Source: Lepas anatifera
Lineage: Eukaryota; Arthropoda; Thecostraca; Lepadidae
DNA length: 64,000 bases
Reading direction: 5' to 3'
NCBI GenBank assembly: GCA_034440635.1
Contig: JAOTON010002191.1
Coordinates: 124,001 to 188,000 of the forward strand
Shown piece by piece: positions 24,958 to 37,639 of this stretch (position 1 is its first letter; each line of letters begins with the position of its first letter). The notes below the pieces were generated by a model. That model was given only the letters and a program-made list of their open reading frames with translations, was not told the DNA's origin and made no database searches. The position numbers and the translations under genes were made by a program.

Positions 24958-25567
24958 CTTGCTTCTCGTCTTTGAAGTCCTGTAGCGTCTTGTTGGTCAT
25001 TTTGAAGAGCTCGTCCAGCGGGTTGGCGTTGGCGGCGTTGCCTGTCGGCCGTTTCCGTTGGCTCTCGGCTTTCTCGGGCCGCGTCGGCGGCGGCGTGGCC
25101 GCGTCGCGCCGCTCGCCGCCGCCCGCACTGCTGTCCCACGGCCGCACGATTCGCATCGGCACGGCGCACTTCCGCCGCGAACTGCGGTGGTTCAGGATGT
25201 CGTGCACTGAGAACGACTTGAGTCCGTCCGAACACCGTCCGCCGGCGGTCGACTCGGGCGCCGCCGGGCCCAGCCGCCGCAGCGGGCCGAAATAGTCCTC
25301 CTCCAGCTCACCCGATTCGTAGCCGGCCAGGTCGGTGCCGGTGGAGGCGGGAGACGCCATCGGCAGGTCGCCGGCGCGACTCCGCGGCGCCGCCGGCGAG
25401 TCGGGAGACGCCGGCTGCACGGGGCTGGCCGGCGTCGACGGCGACATGTCACTGCGGGGCGCCATCTCCCGGGCTGACCCGACGCTGATCTCACTGGCAC
25501 TGCTGGGCGCGGGACTGGGAGCACCGGCGACGGCGATACGAGGCGAGGCGCACTCGCCAAAGTCCAT
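24958..25567 (-). CDS. lbx: Lbx/ladybird homeobox gene, coding exon 1
   Basis: This exon encodes residues 1-203 of a 322-residue transcription factor and the first base of codon 204. The ATG at 25565-25567 is the start because an in-frame TAG lies two codons upstream (25571-25573). The exon ends at the donor AAG|GTGAGC, with the GT at 24957-24956, in phase 1. This matches the exon 2 acceptor, and the split codon is GGT (Gly204). Visible motifs are a Ser/Pro/Ala-rich disordered N-terminus (about 1-80), an acidic patch (85-92), KSFSVHDILNH (117-127), which fits the eh1-type Groucho-binding motif of Lbx proteins, RIVRPWD (139-145), and NPLDELFKMTNKTLQDF (182-198), which resembles the conserved segment before the ladybird homeodomain. 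Lbx proteins are nuclear regulators of muscle and nerve cell identity. The exon lies in a very GC-rich tract, unlike the AT-rich intron. Confidence 0.93.
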
Positions 25568-26420
25568 ACTCTAGCGCCGCGCGCGCGTCGGCATCGCACC
25601 GCGGACACGCTGGTGGCAGCACGGGGCTCGGCACGGCCTTCCACGGAGCGGCACAGCACACACCCGCCGCGGTCGCCGCTTCAGACAGCTCTACTGAGCG
25701 CGGCAGACATAAATCGGGCGGGCTAACCAGCGCTCCGGGCCCGCCTGCTAAATCACGCCTTTCCGCCAGCTCATTAGTGGCCGTATTGAGTGGGATTGGT
25801 CACGGCCCGGCTCGGTGCCGCTCTGGACCAATCAGCGCGCGCGTTGGCAGCGCCGGCCGCCGACCAATCAGCGCCGTCCAAAATGGCAGGGCCAGCTGGC
25901 GGGCGGGACTCCGGCGAGCCGGCCCGTCTCATTGTGGGCAGGCGGCGGCGGTGGCCAGTGCCCGCCGCACAAAGGACGGCGGCGCGGCGAGTGTCGGCGG
26001 CCCTCACAAAAGACTGATGTGCGTTACTAACGAGCCTTCAATAGGGCGATGGGCTTGAGTTGCGGTGACTTCATTAGCTGGGTATTGGGCGCGGTGCCGG
26101 TGGTCCCCTAGACAGCTGGGCAGTCGGGACACGAGACCAACCTCAGCGGCTGGCCCGCCCCCTTCAACACCTTTGTGACGCCTGTGTGCGGCTGTCAGTG
26201 CGCACACAGGGTCTGGATCATAAACACGGGGGCCAGCTGTCGCGGCGACTTTATCGTAACGTCATTACTGGGTATCACGTGTGGCTGCCGACAGCAGGCC
26301 TTTCAGAGTCGGCTGAATGCGGTGACATGATCCCACCACAACGCGCGCTGATTGGCCCCTTTGATCGGCCGATCAGCTGCTCTCTGAGCGTTTTCCGTCG
26401 TTGGTCACGGGTAAGGGAAC
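25568..26420 (-). promoter_or_regulatory. GC-rich lbx upstream region with three CCAAT boxes
   Basis: The region immediately 5' of the start codon is CpG- and GC-rich with no clear TATA box. CCAAT-type sites occur at 25795-25799 (ATTGG), 25828-25832 and 25864-25868. The last two share the 11-mer CCAATCAGCGC at a 36-bp spacing, as NF-Y sites often do. A further ATTGG followed by two GATC-containing half-palindromes lies at about 26350-26375. The transcription start cannot be placed by eye. Confidence 0.55.
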
Positions 26421-26898
26421 GGTACAGTCACTCTTCAGGGTGCTGAGGGTGGACTATTCAGGACAATGCTGCAACTGACCGTAGACTAGACATGGGCGTT
26501 TAACGGATAACAGGATGCAATCTCAACGGAGCAATGAATTGGTAGCAGCATGGGCGTCGCCGCCTACCAAAAAGTGAGGGGACAGCCAATCTTCATCTTC
26601 CTACTGAGAAGAAAGTTTCCCCTGGGGAAACGAAAACTCGGAGGATTTGCTTTCGTTGTTGCCTCCACCACACACTAGTTACACAATTTTCCGATTATTT
26701 TCAAGTTTAATTGAAATCGAGAAGTTGGTTGATGAAAATGTGGGGACGGGTCTCATCCCCCCCCCATTCCCGACTCGTAGGTATGGGTAGCAGGTTCCTC
26801 AACCCAGAGTGTGGAGACCGGATGAATGAGAATCATGGAAGAATGATGGGTCCAGGTTAAACGACTGCAAAATTTGTTAGATTTTGGGGGGTTTAATG
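26421..26898. other. Upstream spacer, nothing recognised
   Basis: GC content drops sharply after the promoter block. No gene or bounded element. Confidence 0.4.
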
Positions 26899-27052
26899 AC
26901 GCACCAACTGCCAGGGTCATACGGCATCGCCAACTCTCACCCTGTTGGAAGGGATTTTGAGGATCAGATCAACTTATTCAGATGTTCCGCCGGGACTTGA
27001 AACCGGAACCAGTGGCTAAGAAGACAAGGTACACTAAGCCACCTCATCCCCC
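26899..27052 (-). mobile_element. tRNA-derived SINE, copy 2
   Basis: The minus-strand head starts GGGGATGAGGTGGCTTAGTG, with A box GTGGCTTAGTGTACC (27042-27028) and B box GGTTTCAAGTCCC (about 27005-26993), at the normal pol III spacing. The body shares the ATCGCCAACTCTCACCCTG segment with copy 4. Confidence 0.65.
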
Positions 27053-27400
27053 AGCAAAATATGTCTCGCTCTGAAAATCGTTATCGCTAATTCTGCAGAA
27101 TGTCCTATCCTTGAGAGCAAGATGTAGTTTTCTTAAAAATTCAAACGGGAAGGAGGTATTTAATTGCTGTTTGGGTGTTATAAATGATTTGAACCATCGC
27201 CAGTTTTTTTAGCCGGTAGACTGCTTTAGTATCAGCTTATAGCCAACATAATGAAAAAGATCGCAGAACTGCATTCAAACATGTTTCCAGTTATAAAGCA
27301 TTTCAATGACAAGATTGACTCATTCCAAACTTTTAAACATCGACCTTGGTTTGATAGAATCAACCAGACCTCCAGCTGCTTAAAAGTGATAACATGATTA

Positions 27401-27740
27401 CAGTGGCGGATCTAGCCGGTTGGTTTGGGAGGGGCAACCAAAGTCGAAAAGCAAAAACAAAACGTCGCGCAGTGACAAATTGCGCTAATATGCCTTTTCG
27501 GTAGGATTTTGGGAACTGGAGACGAAAGCAAAAAAAATAACGTCACGGGGTGAAAATATGGGCTCAGATACTTTTTTATCCAAGCCCCATATTTCACTGA
27601 CTTCTTTTGTTTGAGTTGAGAGTTGAGCACAAATTTTGCTTACAAGCTAAAAGGAGTCGGGGGAAAAGGAGGTCGATGCTTTGGGGGCAAAACATGTTTT
27701 GCCCGGCTTTCCGTTTGGGGGCATGCCTTCCCCCTGTCCG
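27401..27740 (+). mobile_element. 340-bp hAT-like element, CAGTGGCGGATC family
   Basis: The left end is CAGTGGCGGATCTAGCCGG. The flanks 27393-27400 and 27741-27748 are both CATGATTA. The right inverted repeat is eroded, ending CCCTGTCCG. The interior is homologous to 32124-32774. Confidence 0.7.
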
Positions 27741-27748
27741 CATGATTA

Positions 27749-28405
27749 CCGTCGTAAGATTTTCCTGTTTCCCATCCTTCAGAAAGAATATCGTGCGTGC
27801 TCAAGCAGTGGCCGTGCTGTGAAAATGCCCGCTATCCATCAAACTATACTTGGTGTAGTGCTTTTGCCTGCAGCTCAGAATAGAGGGGGGGTGGCCGTAG
27901 AGGGGCTTCGGGCCTTCGTTTTTCCTCCCAAGTAGGACTTCCTCCAAATACTGACTTCCTCCAAATTTCCTCCAGATTTTCTTCTATAATTGTCTCCAAA
28001 TACTAAATTCAGTCCAGTAAGAAAAATGGAAGGCCTTAAACCCAGAACGTTGAAAAGGCAACGGTAAGCAAAATACCCCAACATTCTTAGTTCTCTTGGG
28101 TGATTACCACCCTCCTTCCATCGGCAGCATCTTTTGAGCTGAAGGCTGCTATTGTCTGGGCTCTTTACTTTGCTTCCGGTGATGTCGCTTGTTCCCTTGC
28201 ACTATGAGTGGTGACAACTTTGCCAAGCTTTCCCATCGCAGGCACTGACCACAGGCCTCAGCCCGGAGGCAGAGCTTTTCACCAAGCGCAGCTGTTGGCA
28301 CTTGCTCGTTCTCCTTTTGCAGCAACAATTATTAAGGGTAAGAAAAACAACCAATTTTTTTTAGCAAAAACCCGACAGTGATTTCTTGTACAGAGTACAA
28401 AATTG
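27749..28405. other. Spacer, nothing recognised
   Basis: No coding or RNA feature seen. Confidence 0.4.
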
Positions 28406-28636
28406 CATAAGCGTCGGAAAAGGGCGGCAGGGGGCCTGGCCCCCACTTTTTGGCCCAACATTTCCTGATCTCAGTCAAAATTGGAGAAACCCGGATATTT
28501 TTATAACCAGCCGCTATGGAAGGCAACGGGGATCCCAAATTCGAAAAGTTTTTGGTCCTGATGTTGAAAGTTTGTTATCAGCATCAGGGTGAAGTTTGGC
28601 TGGCCCTCTCATTTTTTTCCGGTGGCGACGCTTATG
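28406..28636 (+). mobile_element. 231-bp MITE, CATAAGCGTCG family, copy 2
   Basis: Terminal inverted repeat CATAAGCGTCG at both ends. The flanks are CAAAATTG and CAAAAAAG (6 of 8 identical). No coding capacity. Confidence 0.7.
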
Positions 28637-30103
28637 CAAAAAAGCAACCGTTTAGTACAAAATTTAATGCGCACTTAACTTTTAAATTTTGTCCACTATC
28701 AACATAATTTTCTGAGCAAAAGCAGAAAGTACTGTTTTTAAATACAATGGTTTCTGCAGCGGAGACATTTTACGGAATAATCAGAGCCTAAAATTTAACC
28801 GAAAGATGAGACCTAAAAAATCCGTAAGCAAGTGAGCTTCAGTGGAGGTATTTTCACGAAAAAGGCTCTGAGATGATCATATTTCTGTACACAAATTCCG
28901 AATAAGCTCAAAATTTTGCATGAATATCCCTGGCTTTCCAAGTGATGAACACTTTCGCTTACAAGCGTCACATCATTACATCGTTGTGCTGGCTGGGCCT
29001 TGGTAACGCTTCTTGCTGCCAGACACATCAAGCTTTTGTATTAAAGACTATTTGTTAACAATATGTTTAATGGCCGGCCTCCTCGAATCCTGGATGTAAA
29101 ATGGAGCTGATACACTGGGATAAAATCCCATTAAACATTTTTCCATCGTATAGTCTTGCTCCTGATGGACGTGACGTTATTTTGTTAGTGAAGGACCTTG
29201 GACTTCCGTAAGGGAGCGACCACTACCACCTGGAGGTAGTCATGATTCTTTTTTCACGTGAAAGTACCCCTTCAAATCCATTGCTCTAAACATAACAAGA
29301 GGATCAACAGATAAAATTTGGGACCTCCTCATAAGAAATTTTTAATCTAAAAAAAACAAAACCTTAAACTTTCGCAGACGCCTGCACGTGTCACATTAAG
29401 GTACAATAACGAAGTCAAGGTTATTCTGTTTCAATGTTATTTCTTTAGGAGTTTTGCGTTAAAATATTAAATTACCTGCATCCAGCTTTTCTTTTTGTCC
29501 TTCTGCATTGTCAGTATTGGTCCAAGAATATTGCAACTGCGGGTTGGATTGACATTTTAGCATAGATTTCTACCAATGAACAACATTTGCTCTGATAAAT
29601 AAAGAGTTTGATTACAAACTTTACTCTAGGATATACACTATACAAAACTTGTTTTGTGTAAAACATATCATATCTGAGAAAAAACCAACAGAGTGGGTGT
29701 GCTGTCAGCCTGTGTAGTTCCGTGAACAATTTTTCAAAGTCGAATTTCGTTTTCCAATAACGCGGACAAGGCGCCGCTTGACTGCCATCCTCGCCTATTT
29801 AAGGGGGCAACTCAATGTTGATGACCTCCTGGTCCGTGCAAGGGGTGGCAGCACGTTGCAGTGCCGTGCATTTTTCTTTTTCTCCATTTCCACCTTTTAG
29901 TTCTACAGTGCTACCGATTAGGCCCCCCTTTTTATTATTGTGGTAAGCACCTCCGATAGTTCGAGAAAAAGTGCAATACTATACAATACAAATGCTAAAT
30001 ACAAATACAATGGGACAGAAGAGACTAGAATACAAAAATCGGCCGCATGAACAACTCGTTCGCTTTTTAGTGGTCGGGGGCCGGGAAAACACTACAAGAC
30101 AAA
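28637..30103. other. Spacer, mostly AT-rich
   Basis: Nothing beyond the repeat at 29672-29812. Short ORFs lack domain signatures. Confidence 0.4.
29672..29812 (+). repeat. Repeat pair member (matches 9850-9996)
   Basis: Same ordered blocks as the intronic copy. No target-site duplication was recognised around either copy. Confidence 0.5.
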
Positions 30104-30111
30104 GTCAACTC

Positions 30112-30314
30112 CTAGGCGGATCCGGGGGCGGGCTCCCCGATCGACCTCGGGCCCCCTGAAGGACGATGGCGCCCCCTGAAATGTCGCTCCCCCCCCGGAT
30201 GAGTCGGCGCCCACCGATAGGATTTGCGCCCACCTGATAGCTTTTGCCGGTCATAGTGGGCCCCCTGGTCCGATGGCCCCCCAAGGTGCCCCCGATCGGC
30301 AACCTGATCCCTTG
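30112..30314 (+). mobile_element. 203-bp MITE with GC-rich internal repeats, perfect TSD
   Basis: The flanks are both GTCAACTC (30104-30111 and 30315-30322). The ends are CTAGGCGGATCC and the complement of CAAGGGATCAGG, only partly complementary. The interior is a run of GGGCCCCCTGA-like words similar to the tracts at 115-505 and 37640-37885. Confidence 0.65.
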
Positions 30315-30714
30315 GTCAACTCGCTATGTTTTCATGGTTTGCAGCCGTCGGTACCAAATAAAAAGAATAAAGCACATGTGTAGGCTTTAAATATAGGTAG
30401 CATTGGCACCTAAAACATATTCTCCATCTATTTGTGGTAAAACAAAAGCGCGCGCCTTCAGTAGAGGTATATAAAAATGACAGATATAACGAATCTCATT
30501 TGGAATTCCATGGGCCACCGTTCCCAAAGCTCAGTGGAGAACCCGATCAATATTGATAGTTTAAAAATATAGATTCGACACTGTATATCGGTTTCCATTG
30601 CTCATTAGCATGGGCCATCGGTAATAAAAGGGGAAAATGGCTTATAGTTCCTATTTTCCATGTTGCAAACCCAGCCTCTGGCAAAGTTCAGTGGATTAAT
30701 AGATGATTTCTTAC

Positions 30715-30885
30715 AGGCCACCTCTTCTCTATCCAGGATAGGGGGAAGGGGGTTCTGGGTGGGTTAACGCTGGCACGGCAATACAAGCCCTATACAAAGT
30801 ATATGGGAGACCTAAAATCCACGAGGGTCCTGCCCCCTTCCCGCCCCCCTTCCGGATCTCCACCCATGTTTTTTGTATATTCTGG
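30715..30885 (+). repeat. Interspersed repeat family, copy 2
   Basis: Same blocks as 23025-23175: CTCTATCCAGGATAG, GGGTTAACGCTGGCACGG, AATACAAGCCC and GGAGACCTAAAATCC, followed by a C-rich tail. Confidence 0.55.
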
Positions 30886-32115
30886 AAGCCCAGAACCGAG
30901 CGTGTGACCTAGCTCTTCAGTTATCCGGATCACTGAGCAAATTAAGGTCATCGGCAGAAATATGGGACGAAATGACTATTAACCAGCCATTTTCCATACT
31001 CTGGAGGCGCAATTGTTGAAGAAAACCGAAAGAAAAGAGCAATTTGAAATTAACGTTTTCCAACCAAAATTTCCCAGACTAGTTTCCGTTGCGACCGGAA
31101 TAATATGAGCTGTTTTCTATATAATGCGTTACGAGGGCATTTTTCCGTACCATTTTTTAGAGGGTGGGTGGTCTGTGTTTGAAAGGCCTCACCGGTAAGT
31201 AGCAGAGGAAATTTGGTGGGAGGTTCGCCGCTATCTGGAGATGGACGACCAAATGGGCGAACAGAAATCTGCAGCTGCCAGTGAACGGACGGCTAACGAT
31301 GAAACACGCCAGAAGACAGGGAGTGTCTGCCAAGATCGCCTTCTAAAGTCAACTTTAAGGTGGCAGCACAGCACAGCTGACGCATTTTAAAGGAATACAG
31401 GGCTCCATCGGCGCTTGGAATCCACAGAGGGCGGATTCATGGACATACGGGAGGGGACCGCCCCATTAGCCTCCCTCCTTAGATCCGCCCCTGCACATCG
31501 CTATGGTTACTGACGGCCACCACCAGCGTGAGCCATGGCAGGTGGGGCTAGGGCTCGGCTCCTAGGGCTCCTCCTAGTTCAGGTGGGGCTAGTTTCCGCT
31601 CGGATGAGGCTTGCTTCTCCGCAAGCGGTGAATTTTCGACAAGTGAAATCAGCAGGTTTCGAGCCTTTTCTTGGTTAATAGGGTTCGAAAGCTTTGTCTC
31701 AAGGGCATACCATAACTTTGTAACCGAGGCCTAATATACTTATCATTGATGGCAATGGATATCTGTCATTTTCAGTCAGAAGTTCTTAGGTTTTAAGCCT
31801 TGCCCTTACAGAGTGGGAGTGGTTGTAGCTTCTCCCCTAAGGTTTTTCGAGGATTATAAAAACGTCGTTCAGGTCAGGTTACAGTCTTGAAGTACTGTGT
31901 AGTCCATGGGGGCATTCTTTCGGCGTGTTATTCAAAACTTGTCTTTAGCTCTCAAGTTCATGGATCGATGACCTCAGAATGGAGCCATATTCGATGAAGT
32001 TGGACAGTGACAAGCGACAAGATTTTCCTATTCGAGTCTGGAAAAATCTTGTTCTGGTGTCCACTGATCGCCTCCTCATGAATTGATCTGGAGTACTTGT
32101 CACTGACCTTCCAGG
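30886..32115. other. Spacer with a 70-bp MITE-like inverted repeat
   Basis: At about 31425-31494 CAGAGGGCGGATTCATGG faces CTTAGATCCGCCCCTG, ends like the CAGTGGCGGATC family. Otherwise nothing recognised. Confidence 0.4.
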
Positions 32116-32123
32116 ACCACCTG

Positions 32124-32774
32124 CAGTGGCGGATCTAGCCGGTCGGTTTGGGAGAACCAAAGTAGAAAAGGAAAGCAAAAAAATCTCACACAGTGAAAAA
32201 TTGCGCTAAAATATGACCTGTGTCGGGCAATTTTACGTATTAGAGGCCAAAAAACAAAAAAAACTTCACAGGGTAAGGAATGTGGGCTCGAGATACTTTT
32301 TTCCTATCCAAGCCCCAATATTTACACTGAACTAAACTGGTTCGTGTCTGGTTCACTGGGTTCTGTGATTTTCATCTCCTGAAACGGGGCGATGTCAACC
32401 GGTCGGTTTCGACTGGCTTTGTGCGAATAATGTTTTTTTTTTACCAAGTGAAGCATCGCGTCGAAGGGCGGGGGCCTCGGCATTTGATCTCGTAATGAAG
32501 CGGACATTTTATCGCCTGGAGGACGCCATTGTTTTGTCCTGATGTTGGTTTTTGTGATGGTTTCCCTTGTGGTTTATGAAGTACAATAAACTGGTTCTGT
32601 TTGAAGTTAAGAGTTGAAGTACCAAAACCTTGCTTATAAACTAAAAAGCAGTCGAGGAAAAAGGAGGTCGATCGCTTTGGGAGGGGGAAACCATAATTTT
32701 GCCCCGAGCTTTTCCGTTTGGGGGGCAAATGCCTACTTTAGTTTTGCCCCCCCTCCCCTTTGGATCCGCCACTG
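32124..32774 (+). mobile_element. 651-bp hAT-like element, CAGTGGCGGATC family
   Basis: The ends are CAGTGGCGGATC and its complement GATCCGCCACTG. The flanks are ACCACCTG and ACCAACTG (7 of 8). Compared with 27401-27740 it carries about 280 extra bases in the middle (around 32330-32600). No transposase ORF. Confidence 0.75.
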
Positions 32775-32782
32775 ACCAACTG

Positions 32783-34229
32783 TAACACATCTCGACCTTT
32801 GGTGATCTTCTGTGAACTTTGTTGACCGTGCATGACCTTTGCAATAACTCATATGATTAGGAATAAGTTTTATAACAACCAGATCTTGACTAGTCCGGAA
32901 AGTACCCCTAAGCTTTTCTGTCATTACTCACCCCTGCAGAACAGACAAGCTATGTTGTGGGATGATCACTCAATTATGGAAAATACATTCACTTTGGTGA
33001 ATGTGATTAATAAAATTATAAAACCTTTTCTAGAATTTGAAACGTATTCACTTTGGTGGGTAAGCTCCTTGCTGGGCGAATCTGGATCCACCAGCCATGC
33101 CGTCAGACCGCCATCCTGCCGTGCCTAGGCAGCATTGCTTCAGCCCGCATATGAAATAATAAGACTTGGGCTTCTTCTAAGATGGACAGGGACACTTACA
33201 CGTTACCCTACCTTATCTTTCTTGTGACGTTATTCTGAAAGTGCTTTCGTTCAGCCAGAATTATACACTAGACATTCGAGCTCACATATCACCATCATTG
33301 ACTAATACAATAACATTAGAAGCTATTAGGATCTTGTATGAACTGTAGCTTTCCAAATCTGAGAAATATTTTTCTCATCATTTTAAGGCTTTTCACATGG
33401 AATCGACACTGCATTTGGTTCAGATCACTAAGAATGACTACACAGGTATTCTTGTCAGTGATTCGCTTGTTTTGAAAGTCCCGTAGCACCTGGTAATCCC
33501 ATATACTAGAGGTGTAGCTATCGTGGAGAGGAGGGAGAATTGGTGGACAATAACATCTATTGACAATAACTTCCCTCCTAACTAAATGTAATTTTAGCCA
33601 AATTGGTTAGAAATGTTAATGTCGCTGCCTACGTGAGCTCAGGCAACAGTCAGCCTAACTCTGCGGAAATTTTGGATTTCAAACGAGTGCTTTCATTGCA
33701 GGGGAGAGAAACTGGTCAGAGAATCCAAATATTCATGCCTTCTCCATACGTGGTAAGCTGCTGGCTCTGGACAACGTATCGCAATATGTCCTTCTTACTG
33801 GGAAAATGTAATTCATTGCAAGGTTTCTCTTCAACATAGTTGCGTCGTTTGTTGGATTGGACCAGCACAATCATAGCACTCTGCTCACGTAGAAATGTTA
33901 GATCAATATTAGCCCGCATCCATTTGAGCAGCATGATTAGAGATACGTGCTAGGCATTCCAAGGACATTACCTGGTCTGAACATTGTGCGGCTGGTAATG
34001 GCGAGTGCATCTTCATTGGTGTGTGATTTCAAATTGTTCATTTGACTTGCACGATGGGATAGCATGCAATTTGCTCGTTATAAAACACCTGGTCTGAGAA
34101 AATGGGTGTATGGGTGAATCAACGCTGTGATTATGCGGTACGCAGTCGCTTGAGCTAGCCGAAAAGCAGCACATGGTGTAACCGCAGCTGGTGTTAGGGT
34201 GCACATCGGAGTGCTCTGAGGTGGTGTAT
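32783..34229. other. Spacer, nothing recognised
   Basis: CATTCACTTTGGTG occurs twice about 60 bp apart (near 32987 and 33044). No gene seen. Confidence 0.4.
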
Positions 34230-34530
34230 ATCATCCAAATGCTTCAGACGAGGCTGTGGAAGCATGTGGTAACGGCTGCTGGCAGCGGCGGCGGCCGCGT
34301 ATCCGGCACTATGTTAAGTGACACGTCGGTGAAAGCCCAGCTCAGGACCGCTTAATGCCGCTAGTGACCAATTAGCCGGGTTGCCGAGACTCTCCGTGAC
34401 CTGTGCACTAATGAGAAGCCAGCTCGGTTGCCCCATCGCTGACGCTGGCCTCGGAGATGGCTCCCAAGCCAGCGCCTGCAGTCTGAGCTGATCCAACTGG
34501 AACGCCGAGCACCGGCCCTGCTGACGCTAA
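34230..34530. promoter_or_regulatory. GC-rich block, candidate regulatory island
   Basis: A GC-rich patch including GGCAGCGGCGGCGGCCGCG, with CTAATGAG and CCAATTAGC homeodomain-type cores. No repeat copy in the window. A regulatory role is inferred only from composition and position upstream of lbx. Confidence 0.3.
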
Positions 34531-35380
34531 TTTACGGCATGTTTTGGGTGAATAAGAGCTATCTTTTATCGAACAGACCAGTTGACTCTGAATTTGACAA
34601 TGCGATTTGTCCAGAGTTGGAGTTCAGAGGTGAGTAGTTGAGGTCTCGCTACCCGCGCCTCAGTGGCAGCGGGCTTTGTGGAGGTGTAAAACGACGAATG
34701 GCCCATGTGTGTGGATTTATTTCTTTTTTATGAAGCAGGCTCACCGGGGGCCTTAAAGAGATGGGAGCTCCACACGCAAGGCCTGGCTGCTTTTAAGTGT
34801 GGGGATGTCTCACTTTCTGCACAAACGTCCGAATATCGTGCAAGACGCTGCAATTTTCATTATGAATTGCCCATTCTTTGGAAAGCTTGCTCCAGGAGGT
34901 AACTATGCTAGCCAAACAAAACAATGGTAATCAAAAAGATGTAGACTCGGTTATGGTAGCGCAGGTGCAAAGGACTCAACACAGGAAAATAAGACAACAA
35001 TGTTGGAATGGCTCAAAGTGCTGGCACATAAATTAGTTTAAAAACCTTGCAACACCATTTGATAACATTCCTGAATGTGTCTGTAGCCTTCAGCATCCCA
35101 CTCTGCATCCCTGGTTGTGTGGCGGCCAAGTTGAAGGTAAGTGCACTCACTTTCTGATCCAAGAACCATGAGCTCAAATGCCAGGAAAGTTTCCCGAATG
35201 AAGGCCTACATTTCACCACAGCTTCCACCAAAACTGCAAGACTTAGTGTCATCAGTTGGGTTCAGTAGCTAGCGTAGCGAGCCACTTACTGTAGCATATA
35301 CATACGCTTTATCAATTGCATGGCATTCAAGAGCAGTTGTTGAAAGTAATAATAATAGCAATTTCGGGAACTTATCGACG
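34531..35380. other. Spacer, nothing recognised
   Basis: No coding or RNA feature seen. Confidence 0.4.
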
Positions 35381-35505
35381 ACCAGCTTCCAAGGTCATAT
35401 GGCGTCGCCAACTTTGTTTTCCTGTTGGAGGAGTCTCCGCTGAGTCAGACCACTCCTTACTCAGGGAATATTGCAGGCCTTGAGCCCGGGTTAGCCGCAT
35501 AAATA
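35381..35505 (-). mobile_element. tRNA-derived SINE, copy 3 (head truncated)
   Basis: It shares CCAAGGTCATATGGCGTCGCC and the CCTGTTGG segment with the other copies and keeps a B-box-like GGGCTCAAGGCC on the minus strand. The A box region is lost. Confidence 0.5.
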
Positions 35506-37160
35506 TCTGAAATATTTGACATACACAGCATCTCCACTATCCATGTGGCTATTCTGACGCCGTTCGTAATGAAGATGAGGGACATAAATGACAAACCTAA
35601 GCAAAAACGCACTGTAGGATAAGGATAAGGATAGGATGGTTGAAAGGGAAGGACAAGGATTATCCACAGTGAGGGTCGCCACAGGCGCCGCGCTCAACCC
35701 ATGGCGTGAGGTAGTGGGACTTGATGAAGGGATCCGGTGAAAAAAACACAGAAAACAACAAACAAATAAGGCGTGGCGATGACGGTGATGATGAATTATT
35801 ACTCGTTCTTTGTCGACTGGTCTCTCTGTTTTCATTCTTCGCTTTTGTCTTCGCGATTCGAGCGCAAGTGCTAAACATTACGGAACCACTCCCGCCGCTC
35901 CTCTTCCTCCTGAGTCAATGCGGAGAGCAGTTGACAAAGAACCCATCACATAGTTTTTTTTCTCAACTGTCTCATATAGCTTAAAACACAGCATAGACAC
36001 TGATATGGCCCTGTTACGTGGTATGTTAAAGATTAGCGTTTGTCCCAGATATCGCGCGCAAATGGAGATAATGATGCCAGGGTCCAATTTCGGTGCCACC
36101 AAATGCAACTCGGGGCTGCAGAACGAATAACTGAACAGCTTCGAGGTCATAGGTTCAAGAACAAGATTGTTAGAGGCTGCGTGCGTAATAGAACACTACT
36201 TCTGCGTGTGGCAGCTCGGGACGGCATTTTACCCCACTAAAACACGACCATAGTCATTTCCTGAGCTTACTTAGGTAATAAAACTTATTACCCTCTAGAG
36301 CTTCTGCGGTCTTCCTCTAGTGCTGGTGATTTGTGTCGGTGTCTCCTCTGCGAGGAGCCTTTTCAGCCAAGCTTCCAGCGCGGTCGTTGCCGGAAATGGC
36401 CGCCGAGCGTGGGGGGCGTCGCCAGCGGCAGCTGCTGCGTGTCATTCGGACAAATGACGTCACTTTGTCGTCACGGCAGTCGCAGACGTCGTGACGCCGG
36501 CTCCGGGCGAGATTCGCCGTAACGGATACAAATGAGGCGGCGCGGGGCCGGACACTGTCGCGGCAGTCGGGGAAGTGGTACGTGGTCGCCTGAAACGACT
36601 CTGGTCCATGAAGCTGTCATGTCACGGGAAGCCGTTTTGATGTGCTATATAGCCTATGTCTTGGTCGGCTATGCTTGGTGTTTTAGCCCTCCGTGATTGT
36701 CCTCGAGGGTGGAAGGGAGTTTCTGGCAACCTAGCCCAGCCATGTGATCGTAATGCTACTTTTAAGCATACAGGTTTACGTACAGTGGCTTTTTGACACC
36801 CAACGAAGTTAGCTGTATTCTCTACATAATATTGTAGTGTGGGCTGTTGGACTTGGATAAGAATCTAATGAAAAAATATGAAGTTAGATGTTCTACTATG
36901 CGTGTGTTTTGCCATAAGATTGGGTTAAGCTAAGGCTAAGCAGGCGCGATTAGCCTTAACTGCCGAAATTCCCTAAATGGAAAACAAGCTAAGTAACGTT
37001 TTCTGTGCGTTTTTATAATTTTTGGCCAGACGGGTTGAGACAGTGTTTTGTTCAGAGATGCAAGTATAAGACGTGCATACGTGCAAGGACCTACAAGATA
37101 TTTAGACACATTTTCACCGCACGAATGCAGCCCCATAAATTGAGGGATGACATGCATTAG
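35506..37160. other. Spacer with GC-rich island at 36330-36600
   Basis: The island has TGACGTCAC-like sites (near 36456 and 36484) and no repeat partner, so it may be regulatory. GGATAAGGATAAGG microsatellite near 35620. No gene recognised. Confidence 0.35.
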
Positions 37161-37325
37161 TCATTGTGTAGTAATGTTTGCCGTCACTTAGTCTGGGATG
37201 AAGCGAGCGTCGCAGACATTTAGTAATGTGCCATAGCTTCTATCATTCTGTAGTATGTGACTCATGTCTTCCGTCATTCAGTCTTGAATGAAGGGAACGA
37301 CACGGGTTTTTAGTAATGTGGCTAC
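37161..37325 (+). repeat. Diverged tandem duplication, about 94-bp period
   Basis: CCGTCAYTYAGTCTKGRATGAA...TTTAGTAATGTG occurs twice, starting near 37178 and 37272. Confidence 0.55.
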
Positions 37326-37639
37326 AGTGAACCAAAATAGGTTTTGCGCTGGGGCATCGAGTGGAAAATTCAGCTCGGAATGTATGGCGAGTGAGTGGAA
37401 AATTCTCCTCAAAATATATGGCGGAGTAAAAATTTTCCAATTTGGGTACTCAGGTGGTAAACTCTCAGAGCCCTTGTTTGAACTGAGGGATGGATATTTC
37501 CTTTAATTTTCTCAAAGTAAATATTTTTAAATCGTCCCCAAGCAGCATTGTTTGACCATTACCATGTGAAAAATTTGGGTTAAGCAGGTAAATATTTACC
37601 AACTGAAGCCCCCTGATGCAGTCTCCATTTTTTTAAGGA

